A DNA stretch of 64,000 nucleotides from CAZBDU01 sp964490725 (GCA_964490725.1 CAZBDU010000005.1:1-64000), one strand, 5' to 3'. Numbered from the stretch's first letter, positions 8,782 through 18,099 are shown. Notes: generated by a model from the letters alone, not told the origin. Translations and numbers: made by a program.

Positions 8782-10298
8782 CGACTCCTATGGCGTACTC
8801 GACATATTCTTAGGAACTGCGCAACGCCATGCCGTCGCAGGTCGGGGGCCATGAGAAAGAACAGACCTGCCGACAAAACGATCGATGCGGCAACGAGAAG
8901 TACAAGTTGTGTGTCCGTCGATGTCTTGATCTGGCTCAAAGCCGCCCCGACGGTGGAGCATCCGATAGGAATGAGAACGCCCCTGATGTACCACGGCCGC
9001 CGCAGTTCCGGCTCTATGCGACGGTGCATTATCTGCACTGAGACGAGCAGGTATATGCCGTTCAAAGTCAGCCACAGCGCTGCAACCCCTACAACGCCAA
9101 GAGATCTGTACAGTATGAATATACCGGGTAACATCAGAAGGATCCAGCCAGCATTGATCGCGAGCGTGAGTGACGTCCATCCATACGCAATCTGCAGGGA
9201 ATAGGGCAAATTCATCAGAGCATTCAACGCGTTCCCAAGGAGCAGAATCCGGAAGACCCCGGACACATTGCGTGTAAGGACTGGGTCACCGGTCCATGCC
9301 AGAAGCAAGTCAGGCGCACGGGAGAAAAGGACAAAGGAAACGGGCAGGACGATCAGGGCGACGAGTTCGCTTGCAATCGTATAGTTCCGCTTGAGCGTCT
9401 GCTTGTCTCCAAGGGCCACGAGCTGGTTTATGCGTGGAGCAATCGCTTGATTGACAGGCTTCACGATTCGGTTCAACAGTGCACCGACGTTGGCGGCAAA
9501 TGTATAGTACCCGAGCTGCGCCAACGGCATCAGTCGACTAAGGATAATGCGATCGGCCTGCAGTATGACCAGAGACGTGATCGAGATCCCGCTCACGCCG
9601 AGAGCGAATTTCTTCACTCCCGACAGGCAATCCCTGTTCCAGCGAGGCCGGCGAGTACGCTTTGGCAGCGCGCTCCATAGCATTGTTCGCGTTGCCACCG
9701 TCTGAAGCAGGCTCACTGCTGCCTGATACCAGAAAAACGTGACGACGGATGTTTTGAGCCAACCAAGGATGGCTATTACACCCGCGTACTGAAATACCGC
9801 GGCGCCCACTTCAACTATGTTGACTGCGACCTGTCTCTGTAGCCCTACAAGGCCTGCGGTGTAGAGAGCGGAGCACCATCGAAGCGAAAAGGCGATGGTC
9901 ATGATAACCAACGATCTGGACACCACCTCAAACCCGAGCTCGTTACTCTGAAGCCAGTTTGCTGCCAGATACGGGCTGATTGCCGCAACCACGATTGCTG
10001 CTGCCACGCCTAGGGTGAAATACACGACCTCCAGACTGAAGGTGAGATCTGCCGTATCGTCATTTGATCCCGGTACCACAGAGCGACGAGACAGCTCTCT
10101 GGTGAGCGTTGCGCTCATGCCAAGGTCAACGACACTGATTAGGATCCTGACACTCGTGAAGAACCCAATTAATCCGTACGCTTCGGGACCTAGCAGCTTT
10201 ATATATATGGGCGCGAAGACAAAGGACAATAGGTACGATACTGCGGAACCAAGATAGTTGGCAAAGACATTCCGACGAACCGCGGATGTTCCTTTCAT
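8778..10298 (-). CDS. wzx: polysaccharide flippase, Wzx-type (MOP superfamily)
   Basis: A 506-residue protein with about 12-14 membrane segments spread evenly along its length. The N-terminal block (NYLGSAVSYLLSFVFAPIYIKLLGPEAYGLIGFFTS) is typical of polysaccharide-exporting MOP transporters, which flip undecaprenyl-linked repeat units across the inner membrane. Basic residues lie in the short cytoplasmic loops. It is the only flippase in the locus, which together with the Wzy-like protein points to Wzx/Wzy-dependent assembly rather than ABC export. Its ATG at 10,298 is 55 bases from the preceding methyltransferase. Confidence 0.88.
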   Translation of the reverse strand: MKGTSAVRRNVFANYLGSAVSYLLSFVFAPIYIKLLGPEAYGLIGFFTSVRILISVVDLGMSATLTRELSRRSVVPGSNDDTADLTFSLEVVYFTLGVAAAIVVAAISPYLAANWLQSNELGFEVVSRSLVIMTIAFSLRWCSALYTAGLVGLQRQVAVNIVEVGAAVFQYAGVIAILGWLKTSVVTFFWYQAAVSLLQTVATRTMLWSALPKRTRRPRWNRDCLSGVKKFALGVSGISITSLVILQADRIILSRLMPLAQLGYYTFAANVGALLNRIVKPVNQAIAPRINQLVALGDKQTLKRNYTIASELVALIVLPVSFVLFSRAPDLLLAWTGDPVLTRNVSGVFRILLLGNALNALMNLPYSLQIAYGWTSLTLAINAGWILLMLPGIFILYRSLGVVGVAALWLTLNGIYLLVSVQIMHRRIEPELRRPWYIRGVLIPIGCSTVGAALSQIKTSTDTQLVLLVAASIVLSAGLFFLMAPDLRRHGVAQFLRICRVRHRSR

Positions 10299-10353
10299 GA
10301 AAGATCCGGTCCACAGTCCCGAAGCATGAAATCGACAGCTCGCATCTCCCCCA

Positions 10354-11085
10354 TCACTTGATCCGCCTCAGATATCCCCCCGGGGCAACGGAGATAAGCA
10401 ATTTGCCGTCGTACTCCTTGTCCACCTGGAATCGGTCATCTGCGGACAAGAACTCCCTGACTGCCGTGGCAGGATTGTTCCCGACGTCCCACGGCCGGTC
10501 CGGATACATGCCCTCGGGAAGGTATTCGATGATCGTGTCAAAGACCACAAGGTAACTGCCCACCGAAACGAAGTCTGCGTAGGAGAGCAGCTCGCGAGAA
10601 ACGTGCTCATGAGTATGGTTTGAGTCTAAACACACCATCACCCGTGACCGTTTCAAAGCGACCGATGCTACCTTCGCGAGAACTCGTTCCTCCAATGCCG
10701 AGCCTTCGATCATGTGGATCCTGTGGGCCATCGGACTGGACACGATCTCACCAAAGTTGTGCGGTCGAATGTCGATATCTATCCCCAAGACCTCTCCGGA
10801 CCCGATCATTTCAAGGATAGATGCGTAGTAGACCAGCGACCCTCCGTGCGCAATACCCGTCTCAATGATCAGATCCGGCTTTACGTTCCAGATGATTTCC
10901 TGCATTGCGATCATGTCCTGTGGGTATTGTATGATCGGCCTGCCCAGCCAGCAGAAATTGTACGAGTACTGCGGTGTCGTCGACTCACGCATGAACTCCG
11001 ACGCTGCCCTGCGTAGCTGCTCGTTGGAGAACTGTGCGGAGATTCGTTTCTGCCGCTCCTTACGGAATTGCTCTAGCTCATTCAT
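10354..11085 (-). CDS. CmcI-type SAM-dependent methyltransferase (cephalosporin hydroxylase family)
   Basis: A 243-residue protein of the family named after cephalosporin hydroxylase CmcI, whose members include rhamnosyl O-methyltransferases. The Rossmann core shows DLIIETGIAHGGSLVYYA at about residues 72-90 and an acidic VLGIDIDIRPHN near residue 100. CLDSNHTHEHV near residue 152 is the conserved metal/active-site region. It probably O-methylates a sugar hydroxyl of the repeat unit or its nucleotide sugar. The start overlaps the stop of the upstream SDR gene by four bases (ATGA), so the two are translationally coupled. Confidence 0.8.
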   Translation of the reverse strand: MNELEQFRKERQKRISAQFSNEQLRRAASEFMRESTTPQYSYNFCWLGRPIIQYPQDMIAMQEIIWNVKPDLIIETGIAHGGSLVYYASILEMIGSGEVLGIDIDIRPHNFGEIVSSPMAHRIHMIEGSALEERVLAKVASVALKRSRVMVCLDSNHTHEHVSRELLSYADFVSVGSYLVVFDTIIEYLPEGMYPDRPWDVGNNPATAVREFLSADDRFQVDKEYDGKLLISVAPGGYLRRIK

Positions 11086-11945
11086 TCCGCTGGTTCCTCG
11101 TTGATGATCGATAGCAGTTTATCGTTTGAACCCCAGAAGGCCATCGGCTCTTGAGGAGAATAGGGAATCTTTCCCATGTCGAGTGCGATTCTTGAGCCGC
11201 GTCGCTTCACGTGCTCCTCCACAAGCCTCCTGATTGAGATAGGCCGGCCGCTGCAACAATTCACGATTCCATCGTCCCCTTGATGAAGCGCGAGATCGGC
11301 GAGATACGCAGCCGCCTGCTCCACAGGCAGGTAGTCGCGCAGTTGCTCCCCGCCGGACATCTCAAAGGATTTGGCCCCGGACTCGATGGCGTGATCGAGT
11401 TGGGGAATCAGAGCGTTGGGATTCTGTCCCGGTCCATAGAGATAGAACAATCGAACCCAGGTCAGATCGTACCGCCAATCCCCTTTCAGGAGCTCCAGCG
11501 AACGCCGCAGCATGTCCTTGGCAACACTGTAAGCGTTTGAAGGGCGTGGCAACGCATTTTCGCAGAGTCGGCCGGACTGAATCCCGTACTCAAAGCATGT
11601 CCCGGCACAAACGATCTTCGGCACACCCGCTTGAACCATCGACTTGATGAATCGATAGCTTGCGGGGTAATTCTCCTCGATGTGGTGTAGAGACTCGTAA
11701 TTGGGCAGGCCCTTCCAGGCAAGATGAATCACTACATCAGGGCTCCCGAGTCCCTCCATGTCGACAGGCGTTGCTTTGGTGAAGTCGATCTGTACGTACT
11801 CCGCTCCTGCGAGTGATACCTGTGCTGGCGCCTCGACCCCCAAGGCGGTAGTCCTACATCCTCGTGACCGCAGCTCCCGAACAACGTGGCGCCCGATGAA
11901 TCCGGTCGCACCAGTTACCAGTACTTCGCTGACCATGCGTCTCAC
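11082..11945 (-). CDS. NAD(P)-dependent epimerase/reductase of the extended SDR family
   Basis: A 287-residue extended SDR. It has VTGATGFIGRHVV at residues 10-22 (the GxxGxxG dinucleotide site) and the catalytic pair NAYSVAKDML near residue 150 (YxxxK), with ICAGT-type serine/threonine support upstream (KIVCAGTCFEYG near residue 115). It follows a CDP-sugar 4,6-dehydratase, an epimerase and a C-methyltransferase, so a likely role is reduction of the 4-keto group as the last step of a deoxysugar pathway. Substrate is inferred from context only. An ATGA overlap links it to the following O-methyltransferase. Confidence 0.8.
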   Translation of the reverse strand: MRRMVSEVLVTGATGFIGRHVVRELRSRGCRTTALGVEAPAQVSLAGAEYVQIDFTKATPVDMEGLGSPDVVIHLAWKGLPNYESLHHIEENYPASYRFIKSMVQAGVPKIVCAGTCFEYGIQSGRLCENALPRPSNAYSVAKDMLRRSLELLKGDWRYDLTWVRLFYLYGPGQNPNALIPQLDHAIESGAKSFEMSGGEQLRDYLPVEQAAAYLADLALHQGDDGIVNCCSGRPISIRRLVEEHVKRRGSRIALDMGKIPYSPQEPMAFWGSNDKLLSIINEEPAE

Positions 11946-11957
11946 CTCATAGTTCGT

Positions 11958-13178
11958 TCATTCGATCGTGAGCGTCGGTACGACCGTTACAAACGCAGCG
12001 TTCCATTCCCTGACGTACTCCAGTTGCTTTTTGATCTCGTCTCCCAGGTTCCACGCCAATATCACGACGTACTCCGGTCTTGTCTCGCGAATCCGTGTCT
12101 CGTCTACAATCGGGATGTGACTCCCCGGCAGGTACAGCCCCTGTTTGTGCGGCGACCTATCGACTACATACTCAATCAAATCCGTCTTGACCCCGCAGTA
12201 GTTCAGCAGCGTGTTGCCTTTGGCAGCCGCTCCGTATGCTGCCACCGTCTTCCCCTCGGCATTTGCCCCCAGAAGAAATCGCAGAAAATCGTTCTTGAGA
12301 GTGTCAACCCGCCGTTGGAACGTAGCATAGGGTTCGTCTCCCAGTAGACCAGACTGCCTCTCAGCCTCCAGTACGGTTCTCACCGAATCTTCGGTTGCGC
12401 GCACACCAGGGTGTGCCACGTAGAGACGAAGCGACCCACCGTGGGTGCGCAACTCGCGGACCCGGAAGATGCTGAGCCCATGCGATTTGAACAGCCTCAT
12501 GCAGAAATGAAGTGACAGATACGAGAAATGCTCGTGATAGACGGTATCGAACTGGCACTGCCCAATAAGATGAAGAAGATGCGGGAACTCCAGCGTCAAC
12601 ACGCCCTCGTTCTTGAGCAGCAACGCGAGCCCTGCAACGAAGTCATTAATGTCCGGGACATGGGCAAGCACGTTGTTTCCAATGACAAGATCGGCCTCTC
12701 CACGCTCCCACACCAAGTCGTGGGCCAACGACTCGCTAAAGAACTCTTGGATTGTCTCGATGCCGCGCTCTCTGGCAATCGCGACGGTGCTGCCCGTAGG
12801 TTCTACACCGAGCACAGGTATTCCTCTTTTCTGGAAGAACTGGAGCAGATACCCGTCATTCGATGCAACTTCCACAACTCGCGAGGAAGAGCCCAGACCG
12901 AACTCGGCGGACACCTCCTCAACATATCGTTGGCAATGCGCGAGCCATGTCGTGGAATACGATGAGAAGTATGCGTACTGACTCGAGAACAGTCGCTCGC
13001 GTGCTTCGTATTCCTCGATCTGCACGAGTCGGCACTCCTCACACACATGAAGCTTGAGAGGGAAATAGATCTCCGGCTTGTTTCGCATCTCAGCGGTGAG
13101 ATACGCGTTTGACGGTGGTGAGGCGACAAGGTCCAGGAAGGGCCGGAGCCGAGTCGACCCGCAGAATCGACATTTCAT
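11958..13178 (-). CDS. NDP-hexose C-methyltransferase (TylCIII/NovU type)
   Basis: A 406-residue, three-part methyltransferase of the sugar C-methyltransferase family. The N-terminal zinc-binding region has CRFC at residues 3-6 and CEEC near residue 48. The middle SAM-binding domain carries VVEVASNDGYLLQFF near residue 100 and VEPTGSTVAIARERGI. The C-terminal Rossmann-like domain includes VAAYGAAAKGNTLLNY near residue 310. Known members add a methyl group to C-3 (or C-5) of a 4-keto-6-deoxy sugar nucleotide. Next to rfbF, rfbG and an epimerase, this suggests a branched 3-C-methyl-6-deoxyhexose. It overlaps the preceding epimerase by four bases (ATGA). Confidence 0.87.
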   Translation of the reverse strand: MKCRFCGSTRLRPFLDLVASPPSNAYLTAEMRNKPEIYFPLKLHVCEECRLVQIEEYEARERLFSSQYAYFSSYSTTWLAHCQRYVEEVSAEFGLGSSSRVVEVASNDGYLLQFFQKRGIPVLGVEPTGSTVAIARERGIETIQEFFSESLAHDLVWERGEADLVIGNNVLAHVPDINDFVAGLALLLKNEGVLTLEFPHLLHLIGQCQFDTVYHEHFSYLSLHFCMRLFKSHGLSIFRVRELRTHGGSLRLYVAHPGVRATEDSVRTVLEAERQSGLLGDEPYATFQRRVDTLKNDFLRFLLGANAEGKTVAAYGAAAKGNTLLNYCGVKTDLIEYVVDRSPHKQGLYLPGSHIPIVDETRIRETRPEYVVILAWNLGDEIKKQLEYVREWNAAFVTVVPTLTIE

Positions 13179-13729
13179 ACGATGACTCCAACGAACGAGC
13201 GGGCGTCTATCAGCGGGTGCTCGTGGTCTCTATCGGACACCTCTGCCACCGGTAGAGGCCAATTGATCCCCAAGGCCGGATCGGAGAAGCGGATGCCGCG
13301 CTCGCTGCTGCTGTCGTAGAACGCTGTATGAAGGTAGATGAGCTCGCAGTCAGCCTCAAGCGTCTGGAATCCATGTGCACACCCCTCCGGAACGAGCATC
13401 ATTCTCATGTTGTCACACGACAACTCACAGCTCGTCCACTGAAGGAATGTCTGCGATCCAGCACGGAGGTCGACGACAACGTCAAACACACGTCCCTTAA
13501 TGCAACGAACCACTTTGATTTCGGCGTGCGGTGGTAGTTGATAGTGCATTCCCCGTATAGTGCCGCGTTGCTTTGTTAGAGTCTGATTTATTTGAACGAT
13601 CTCCTTGTCGACGGCAATACTGGCAAACTCCTCGGCACAGTATGTTCTGGCCAAGTAGCCGCGACTATCGACGATGGGCTGTACCTCTACGGTGTATACA
13701 CCTTGGATTCTATGCTGGTGGAATTTCAC
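13175..13729 (-). CDS. rfbC: NDP-4-keto-6-deoxyhexose 3,5-epimerase family protein
   Basis: I start this gene at GTG 13,729, which overlaps the rfbG stop (GTGA) and gives 184 residues, the usual RfbC size. The double-stranded beta-helix core shows RGYLARTYCAEEF, then GTIRGMHYQLPPH containing the catalytic His, then VFDVVVDLRAGS, and the tail RGIRFSDP and GINWPL. Family members epimerise C-3 and/or C-5 of 4-keto-6-deoxy sugar nucleotides in the cytoplasm. Because the partner dehydratase is the CDP-type rfbG rather than rmlB, the natural substrate is more likely CDP-linked than dTDP-linked. No rmlA, rmlB or rmlD is present in the window. Confidence 0.85.
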   Translation of the reverse strand: MKFHQHRIQGVYTVEVQPIVDSRGYLARTYCAEEFASIAVDKEIVQINQTLTKQRGTIRGMHYQLPPHAEIKVVRCIKGRVFDVVVDLRAGSQTFLQWTSCELSCDNMRMMLVPEGCAHGFQTLEADCELIYLHTAFYDSSSERGIRFSDPALGINWPLPVAEVSDRDHEHPLIDARSFVGVIV

Positions 13730-14805
13730 ACGTTTGACTCCCTTGCAAGAAACTTCATGACCTGCGTCTCCGTGATGCAGGACATATTCTCTGAGCACTC
13801 CCAACTTCGATACCAGGCCGCCGTGGCTTTAAGGGCATCATCGATCTGCCAGATCGGGACCCACCCCAGCGCTGAACGTGCCAGGCTCGTATCAAGTTTC
13901 AGGAGCGCAGCCTCATGAGGCCCGCTTGTCTCACCTTCGATTTCATAGCGAGCATCTTTTCCCCAGAGCAGTGCGAACCGCGACACCACCTCGCCGACAG
14001 TGAGGAACTCGCTGGGGTCCGGCCCGAAATTAACATTCACGACTCCTTCTCCCCGCACAGCGGACTCAGCAAGAAGCAGGTACCCATGAAGACAATCCAG
14101 CACGTGCTGCCACGGGCGTACTGCATCTGGTTTTCGCAGCACAACAGGTCGGCCCTGTACAAAGGAGCGAACACAGTCAGGAATCAGTCTGTCCTCGGCC
14201 CAATCGCCACCCCCGATTACATTCCCCCCCCGGGCAGAGCAAATCGCTGGATTGTGGTGAGCAAAGAAAGAATCCCGATAGCTAGCCGTAATGATCTCGG
14301 CGCAGGCTTTGCTTGCCGAATAGGGATCATGTCCACCCAACTCATCGGTCTCCCGATACGGCCATGCCCACTCCTGATTGTGATACACCTTGTCGGTTGT
14401 CACCACGACTACGGCTTGTACGTGCTCAACTGATCGTACAGCATCCAAAACCGCCGCAGTACCCATGACGTTGGTGTCATACGTTTCAAGCGGATGAGAA
14501 TAGCCGGACCTCACCAACGGTTGGGCGGCAAGATGAAAGACTACAGCTGGCCTGGACGCCTGCATGGATATCCGTACCCGCGCGGCGTCTTTTACGTCTC
14601 CGCGCGTGTCGCTCACCAATCGCCCGCTCACACGGGCTAGATCATACAGTGAAGGTTCGGTTGGCGGTTCCAGAGAGTACCCATGACACTTTGCGCCGAG
14701 ACAGCTCAAGAGAAACACCAGCCACGAACCCTTGAATCCGGTATGCCCCGAAATCCACACGGTTCGGGAAGCCCAGAAACTGGGGTCAGCATATCTCAGT
14801 CCCAT
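13726..14805 (-). CDS. rfbG: CDP-glucose 4,6-dehydratase
   Basis: The chosen start is ATG 14,805, with GGAAG just upstream and a 10-base overlap with rfbF, giving 359 residues. GHTGFKGSWLVFLLS near the N-terminus is the diagnostic RfbG nucleotide-binding motif. The catalytic region has VVVTTDKVYHN and DPYSASKACAEI (YxxxK), and SARGGNVIGGGDWAEDRLIPD follows. The enzyme converts CDP-glucose to CDP-4-keto-6-deoxyglucose using bound NAD. With rfbF upstream it forms the classical CDP-deoxysugar entry pair. The E1-type dehydratase RfbH, needed for 3,6-dideoxyhexoses, is absent here, so the pathway should keep the 3-oxygen. Confidence 0.92.
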   Translation of the reverse strand: MGLRYADPSFWASRTVWISGHTGFKGSWLVFLLSCLGAKCHGYSLEPPTEPSLYDLARVSGRLVSDTRGDVKDAARVRISMQASRPAVVFHLAAQPLVRSGYSHPLETYDTNVMGTAAVLDAVRSVEHVQAVVVVTTDKVYHNQEWAWPYRETDELGGHDPYSASKACAEIITASYRDSFFAHHNPAICSARGGNVIGGGDWAEDRLIPDCVRSFVQGRPVVLRKPDAVRPWQHVLDCLHGYLLLAESAVRGEGVVNVNFGPDPSEFLTVGEVVSRFALLWGKDARYEIEGETSGPHEAALLKLDTSLARSALGWVPIWQIDDALKATAAWYRSWECSENMSCITETQVMKFLARESNV

Positions 14806-15566
14806 ATCTTCCAAGCCGCCTCTCCGCTGCGCCACAGTCTCTCCAGCAGGTTCTTCTCCCGCAGTGTGTCCATCGGCTGCCAGAATCCACGATGAATAAA
14901 GGCTTCGAGCTGGTTGTCGGCGGCGAGCCGGTTGAGTGGTTCGCTCTCCCAGGCAGTCTCGTCTCCCGCCACGTAGTCGATGACCCTCGGTGACAGCACG
15001 AAGAACCCTCCGTTGATCCAGCCTCCATCCCCTATCGGTTTTTCTTCAAAGCTCAGTACAGACGTACCCTTGAGATCGAGAGCGCCATATCGACCTGCAG
15101 GCTGGGTAGCCGTGAGCGTTGCCAGTTTTCCGTGAGAATGGTGAAACTCAATCAGCCTGGTGATGTCTATGTCACCGACGCCGTCTCCATATGTAAAGCA
15201 GAAGGTTTCGTCATCTAGATAGCCGCGAACCCTGCGGAGTCTCCCGCCGGTCATGGTACCCTCGCCCGTGTCGACCAGCGTTACCTTCCAGGGCTCTGCA
15301 TGCCTTTCGTGCACCTTCATAGCATTCTCGGACATATCGAATGTCACGTCCGACATGTGGAGGAAGTAGTTCGCGAAGTACTCCTTGATCATATAGCCTT
15401 TGTAACCCACACAGATAATGAACTCATTCACGTTGTGAGCTGAGTAGAGCTTCATGATATGCCAGAGTATTGGCTTCCCGCCGATGTCGATCATAGGTTT
15501 CGGACGACTCACAGTCTCTTCGCTGATGCGAGTGCCGTAGCCGCCAGCCAGAATTACTGCTTTCAT
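14796..15566 (-). CDS. rfbF: glucose-1-phosphate cytidylyltransferase
   Basis: A 256-residue nucleotidyltransferase. It starts MKAVILAGGYGTRISEETV, followed by RPKPMIDIGGKPILWHIMK, the RfbF version of the sugar-nucleotidyltransferase signature. CFTYGDGVGDIDI near residue 125 supplies the metal-binding aspartates. It makes CDP-glucose from CTP and glucose-1-phosphate, the substrate of the adjacent rfbG product. Length and order match rfbF genes of Gram-negative O-antigen loci. It is the first gene of the CDP-sugar block, 34 bases after the glycosidase-like gene. Confidence 0.93.
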   Translation of the reverse strand: MKAVILAGGYGTRISEETVSRPKPMIDIGGKPILWHIMKLYSAHNVNEFIICVGYKGYMIKEYFANYFLHMSDVTFDMSENAMKVHERHAEPWKVTLVDTGEGTMTGGRLRRVRGYLDDETFCFTYGDGVGDIDITRLIEFHHSHGKLATLTATQPAGRYGALDLKGTSVLSFEEKPIGDGGWINGGFFVLSPRVIDYVAGDETAWESEPLNRLAADNQLEAFIHRGFWQPMDTLREKNLLERLWRSGEAAWKIWD

Positions 15567-15600
15567 GCTCCCTCCATACTATTCCGCATCTTCGGACACC

Positions 15601-18099
15601 CTATTCACCACCAAAGACATTGAGATATATCTCGGTACGCTTCGCCAGATCGATGATTGTGCCGTCCCCCGCGCGCAGGCTCACGGGAAACGGGTCACCG
15701 AAGTCCCCGAATGATACATTCCCCTGGCGAGCATCTTCGGAATCCCAGCTCGTCACCCAGGCATAGTATCTCTCTTTCTTGTCCCGAAGAACCTGAACGT
15801 CGAATGTGTCATCCACCTGTTTCACAGACTTGATCCACTCCAGTGAGTTGAGAAAGCCAGCCATATCGCGAATCCTCCAGTTTATCCGGTCAACTTCTCC
15901 GTACCTCCCGTCCTGCGGAACATACGGCCACCGTGCTATTCCACTGAGGTCTTCCCGTGCACCGGGACTCGAGTCAAAACAGAAGTAGGTAATGGCTTTT
16001 GCCCCACGCGAGAGAGCAAGGTTTACCATCATCCTCAGTTGGCCGGGTGTCGGCGCGTCCCAAATGTTGGGCCGGCGACCATCGCCAAACGCCTGGACGA
16101 CGATCCACAGCGGTGTGCTCTGATCGGCCTTCTGACACCTCTCAATATATTCTGCTAGCTCCTGCCTTATGCGAGCGTTGATCTGTCCACGATTGGATTT
16201 TCTGATAGGATACGATCTGGTCATTCGCACAGTACTCTTGACTGTCTTCCAGAACCCGATAGCCCGGTCTCCGTATAGCGTGTAGAGGAAATGGGGCTTC
16301 AAACCCAGCTCTTTGCGAGTCTGTTCGGCGATGCGCATATGCTCAGCGATTTCTCCCGGCGGTTCGTCTTCGATGTAGAAACCGATGGCGTTGTTCACCG
16401 TCGGCGCATATCCCGTGTACAGGTCCTCCATGAGCGCGCGTATCCGTGAGGGTTTGTTCTTGCTCCGGAGGATCGCCCTCGTATCGTTGCGCTTGTAGAT
16501 GATCCGCCTCACGCCGAGTGCGGAAAGGACTTCATTGTGATCGGTACTAAAATAGGTATTCGCCCCTAAGTCCAGCATCGCTAGAATCTGCAAATCGCCC
16601 AGTTTTTCCGCATTCGGAAGGAAGAGTCCTTGGTAACTATATCCGGTGTAGAAATGAATGGGGAAGAAATCAGGCCCCCAATCAGTCTTGCTGCTCGATC
16701 CATATCCCACGGTTAGCGGGAGATACAAGTGTATCTGTCCCATATTGACTTTGACACAGTACCTCCCCGGTAGTTCCGGCGCCATGAATGTATTCTCGTA
16801 GCTGAGCTTCCGGCGCCTTTGCTTCCGAAACAACTCTACACTGTCCACGCTCCCATCCGAAACGACTTCAACGCGACTTCCGGGATCGAAGATGTTGTGG
16901 ACAGTCCTGGCATCTCTGAGTCGGACCCGAGGGATCGCTACATACCTGTCCCTCGAGGACTTGTCAGGAACGAATCCGACGATAGCCCATTTCCCAAAGT
17001 ACTCGGCCAGTTGAACCGCGTGCATCCCTGCCGAGAAGTCCCTGTAGTACAGCGGCAGCGGCGTGAAGGGCTGCGGGGTATCTCTGATTTCCGCACCGCT
17101 CCGATTCTCAAGAACCCACCCGTTCAACGACGCGGTCTGACTCTTGGGAAGGTTCTCGAGAAAACCATAGTCCCATCGCCACAGCACCGCGTAGAGCCTG
17201 CCAGGTTCCCTAAAGTGCAGCCGCACCGAGTCATCGCCATTGAGCCGCGTTCTGATCGCGTACTTGCCACGAAACGCCTCGGGGACGCGCTTCCACCTGA
17301 AGTCCTGGGATCGAAAAATGAACTCCGATGGGAGTAGCTTGTAGACCTCTGCTCTGTTGTCGCTCAGCCCTTGGGCAAAGCCCTCGTCGACATAGATTTC
17401 GTCCACGTACGCTGCCGTGATCTGCAAGCTCCCTATTTCGGCCTCAGCGGACCTGTTGTTCCTGTTACCAAGCAGCTTCAATACCAACCGCAGCTTCTGT
17501 ATTTGGTCTGGCTTGGCAGGATATGTGAAAGGCTGCTCCGACTGTATCCGGTTGTCTACGTACAGCGTGGCCGTCAACGTGCGTGTGTCCAGCCTGATCT
17601 TGAGCGAGTGCCACCTGTCGTCACACGGTGCTCTGACCTCATTACCGTTGAACCGCACCTTCTTGTCGTCGCCATACTCCAGCGCGCCTATCGGCCCACT
17701 GGCTCCTACGATGACGACAGCAAGAGAACTTCCCTTGTAGTATCCGCATGGATACCTGACATCGAGCTTGAACGACATCACTTGCGCGTGATTACGGGAG
17801 AAGGTCTCAGCCCTCGCAAGGTCGTTTTCCAGAACAAACGTCGCCCACGAGTTCTTGTTTTCCAACGTCATAGCCAGGATCTGCCCATCGCTACGGCGTA
17901 CGATTGCGGCTTCCCGAGTGCTTCCGTCATCGACCGGGACTACGCTCCAGGCAGCATTCTGGGGCAAGAGATTTCCAAGCTCGTATTCCGAAAACCCTTC
18001 ATCCAAAAGAGTCAGATTCTCTTTCTCCGAGGAAGGCGCTGCAGCTGCAACCAAGACACCGACCAACAGAAGAAATGCGGTCAAAATCACGCATCTCAT
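15601..18099 (-). CDS. secreted glycosidase-like protein with TIM-barrel and beta-sandwich parts
   Basis: I start at ATG 18,099, which has AAGGAAA upstream and yields a clean signal peptide (MRCVILTAFLLLVGVLVAAAA), giving 832 residues. After the signal, about residues 30-240 look like a concanavalin/LamG-type beta-sandwich. Residues of roughly 480-740 look like a (beta/alpha)8 barrel, with NAIGFYIEDEPPGEI near residue 573 offering a Glu/Asp pair at a strand end. PLWIVVQAFGDGRRPNIW and ITYFCFDSS come later. The C-terminal 80 residues look beta-rich. I do not recognise a named glycosidase family. Export plus position inside a polysaccharide locus suggests binding or trimming of the polymer, but this is inference. 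Confidence 0.6.
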   Translation of the reverse strand: MRCVILTAFLLLVGVLVAAAAPSSEKENLTLLDEGFSEYELGNLLPQNAAWSVVPVDDGSTREAAIVRRSDGQILAMTLENKNSWATFVLENDLARAETFSRNHAQVMSFKLDVRYPCGYYKGSSLAVVIVGASGPIGALEYGDDKKVRFNGNEVRAPCDDRWHSLKIRLDTRTLTATLYVDNRIQSEQPFTYPAKPDQIQKLRLVLKLLGNRNNRSAEAEIGSLQITAAYVDEIYVDEGFAQGLSDNRAEVYKLLPSEFIFRSQDFRWKRVPEAFRGKYAIRTRLNGDDSVRLHFREPGRLYAVLWRWDYGFLENLPKSQTASLNGWVLENRSGAEIRDTPQPFTPLPLYYRDFSAGMHAVQLAEYFGKWAIVGFVPDKSSRDRYVAIPRVRLRDARTVHNIFDPGSRVEVVSDGSVDSVELFRKQRRRKLSYENTFMAPELPGRYCVKVNMGQIHLYLPLTVGYGSSSKTDWGPDFFPIHFYTGYSYQGLFLPNAEKLGDLQILAMLDLGANTYFSTDHNEVLSALGVRRIIYKRNDTRAILRSKNKPSRIRALMEDLYTGYAPTVNNAIGFYIEDEPPGEIAEHMRIAEQTRKELGLKPHFLYTLYGDRAIGFWKTVKSTVRMTRSYPIRKSNRGQINARIRQELAEYIERCQKADQSTPLWIVVQAFGDGRRPNIWDAPTPGQLRMMVNLALSRGAKAITYFCFDSSPGAREDLSGIARWPYVPQDGRYGEVDRINWRIRDMAGFLNSLEWIKSVKQVDDTFDVQVLRDKKERYYAWVTSWDSEDARQGNVSFGDFGDPFPVSLRAGDGTIIDLAKRTEIYLNVFGGE

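Noticed and set aside
13729..13804. ATG 13,804 as the start of the 3,5-epimerase gene
   Set aside because: It would add 25 residues unlike the family and overlap rfbG by 79 bases. GTG 13,729 overlaps the rfbG stop by four bases and gives the normal length.
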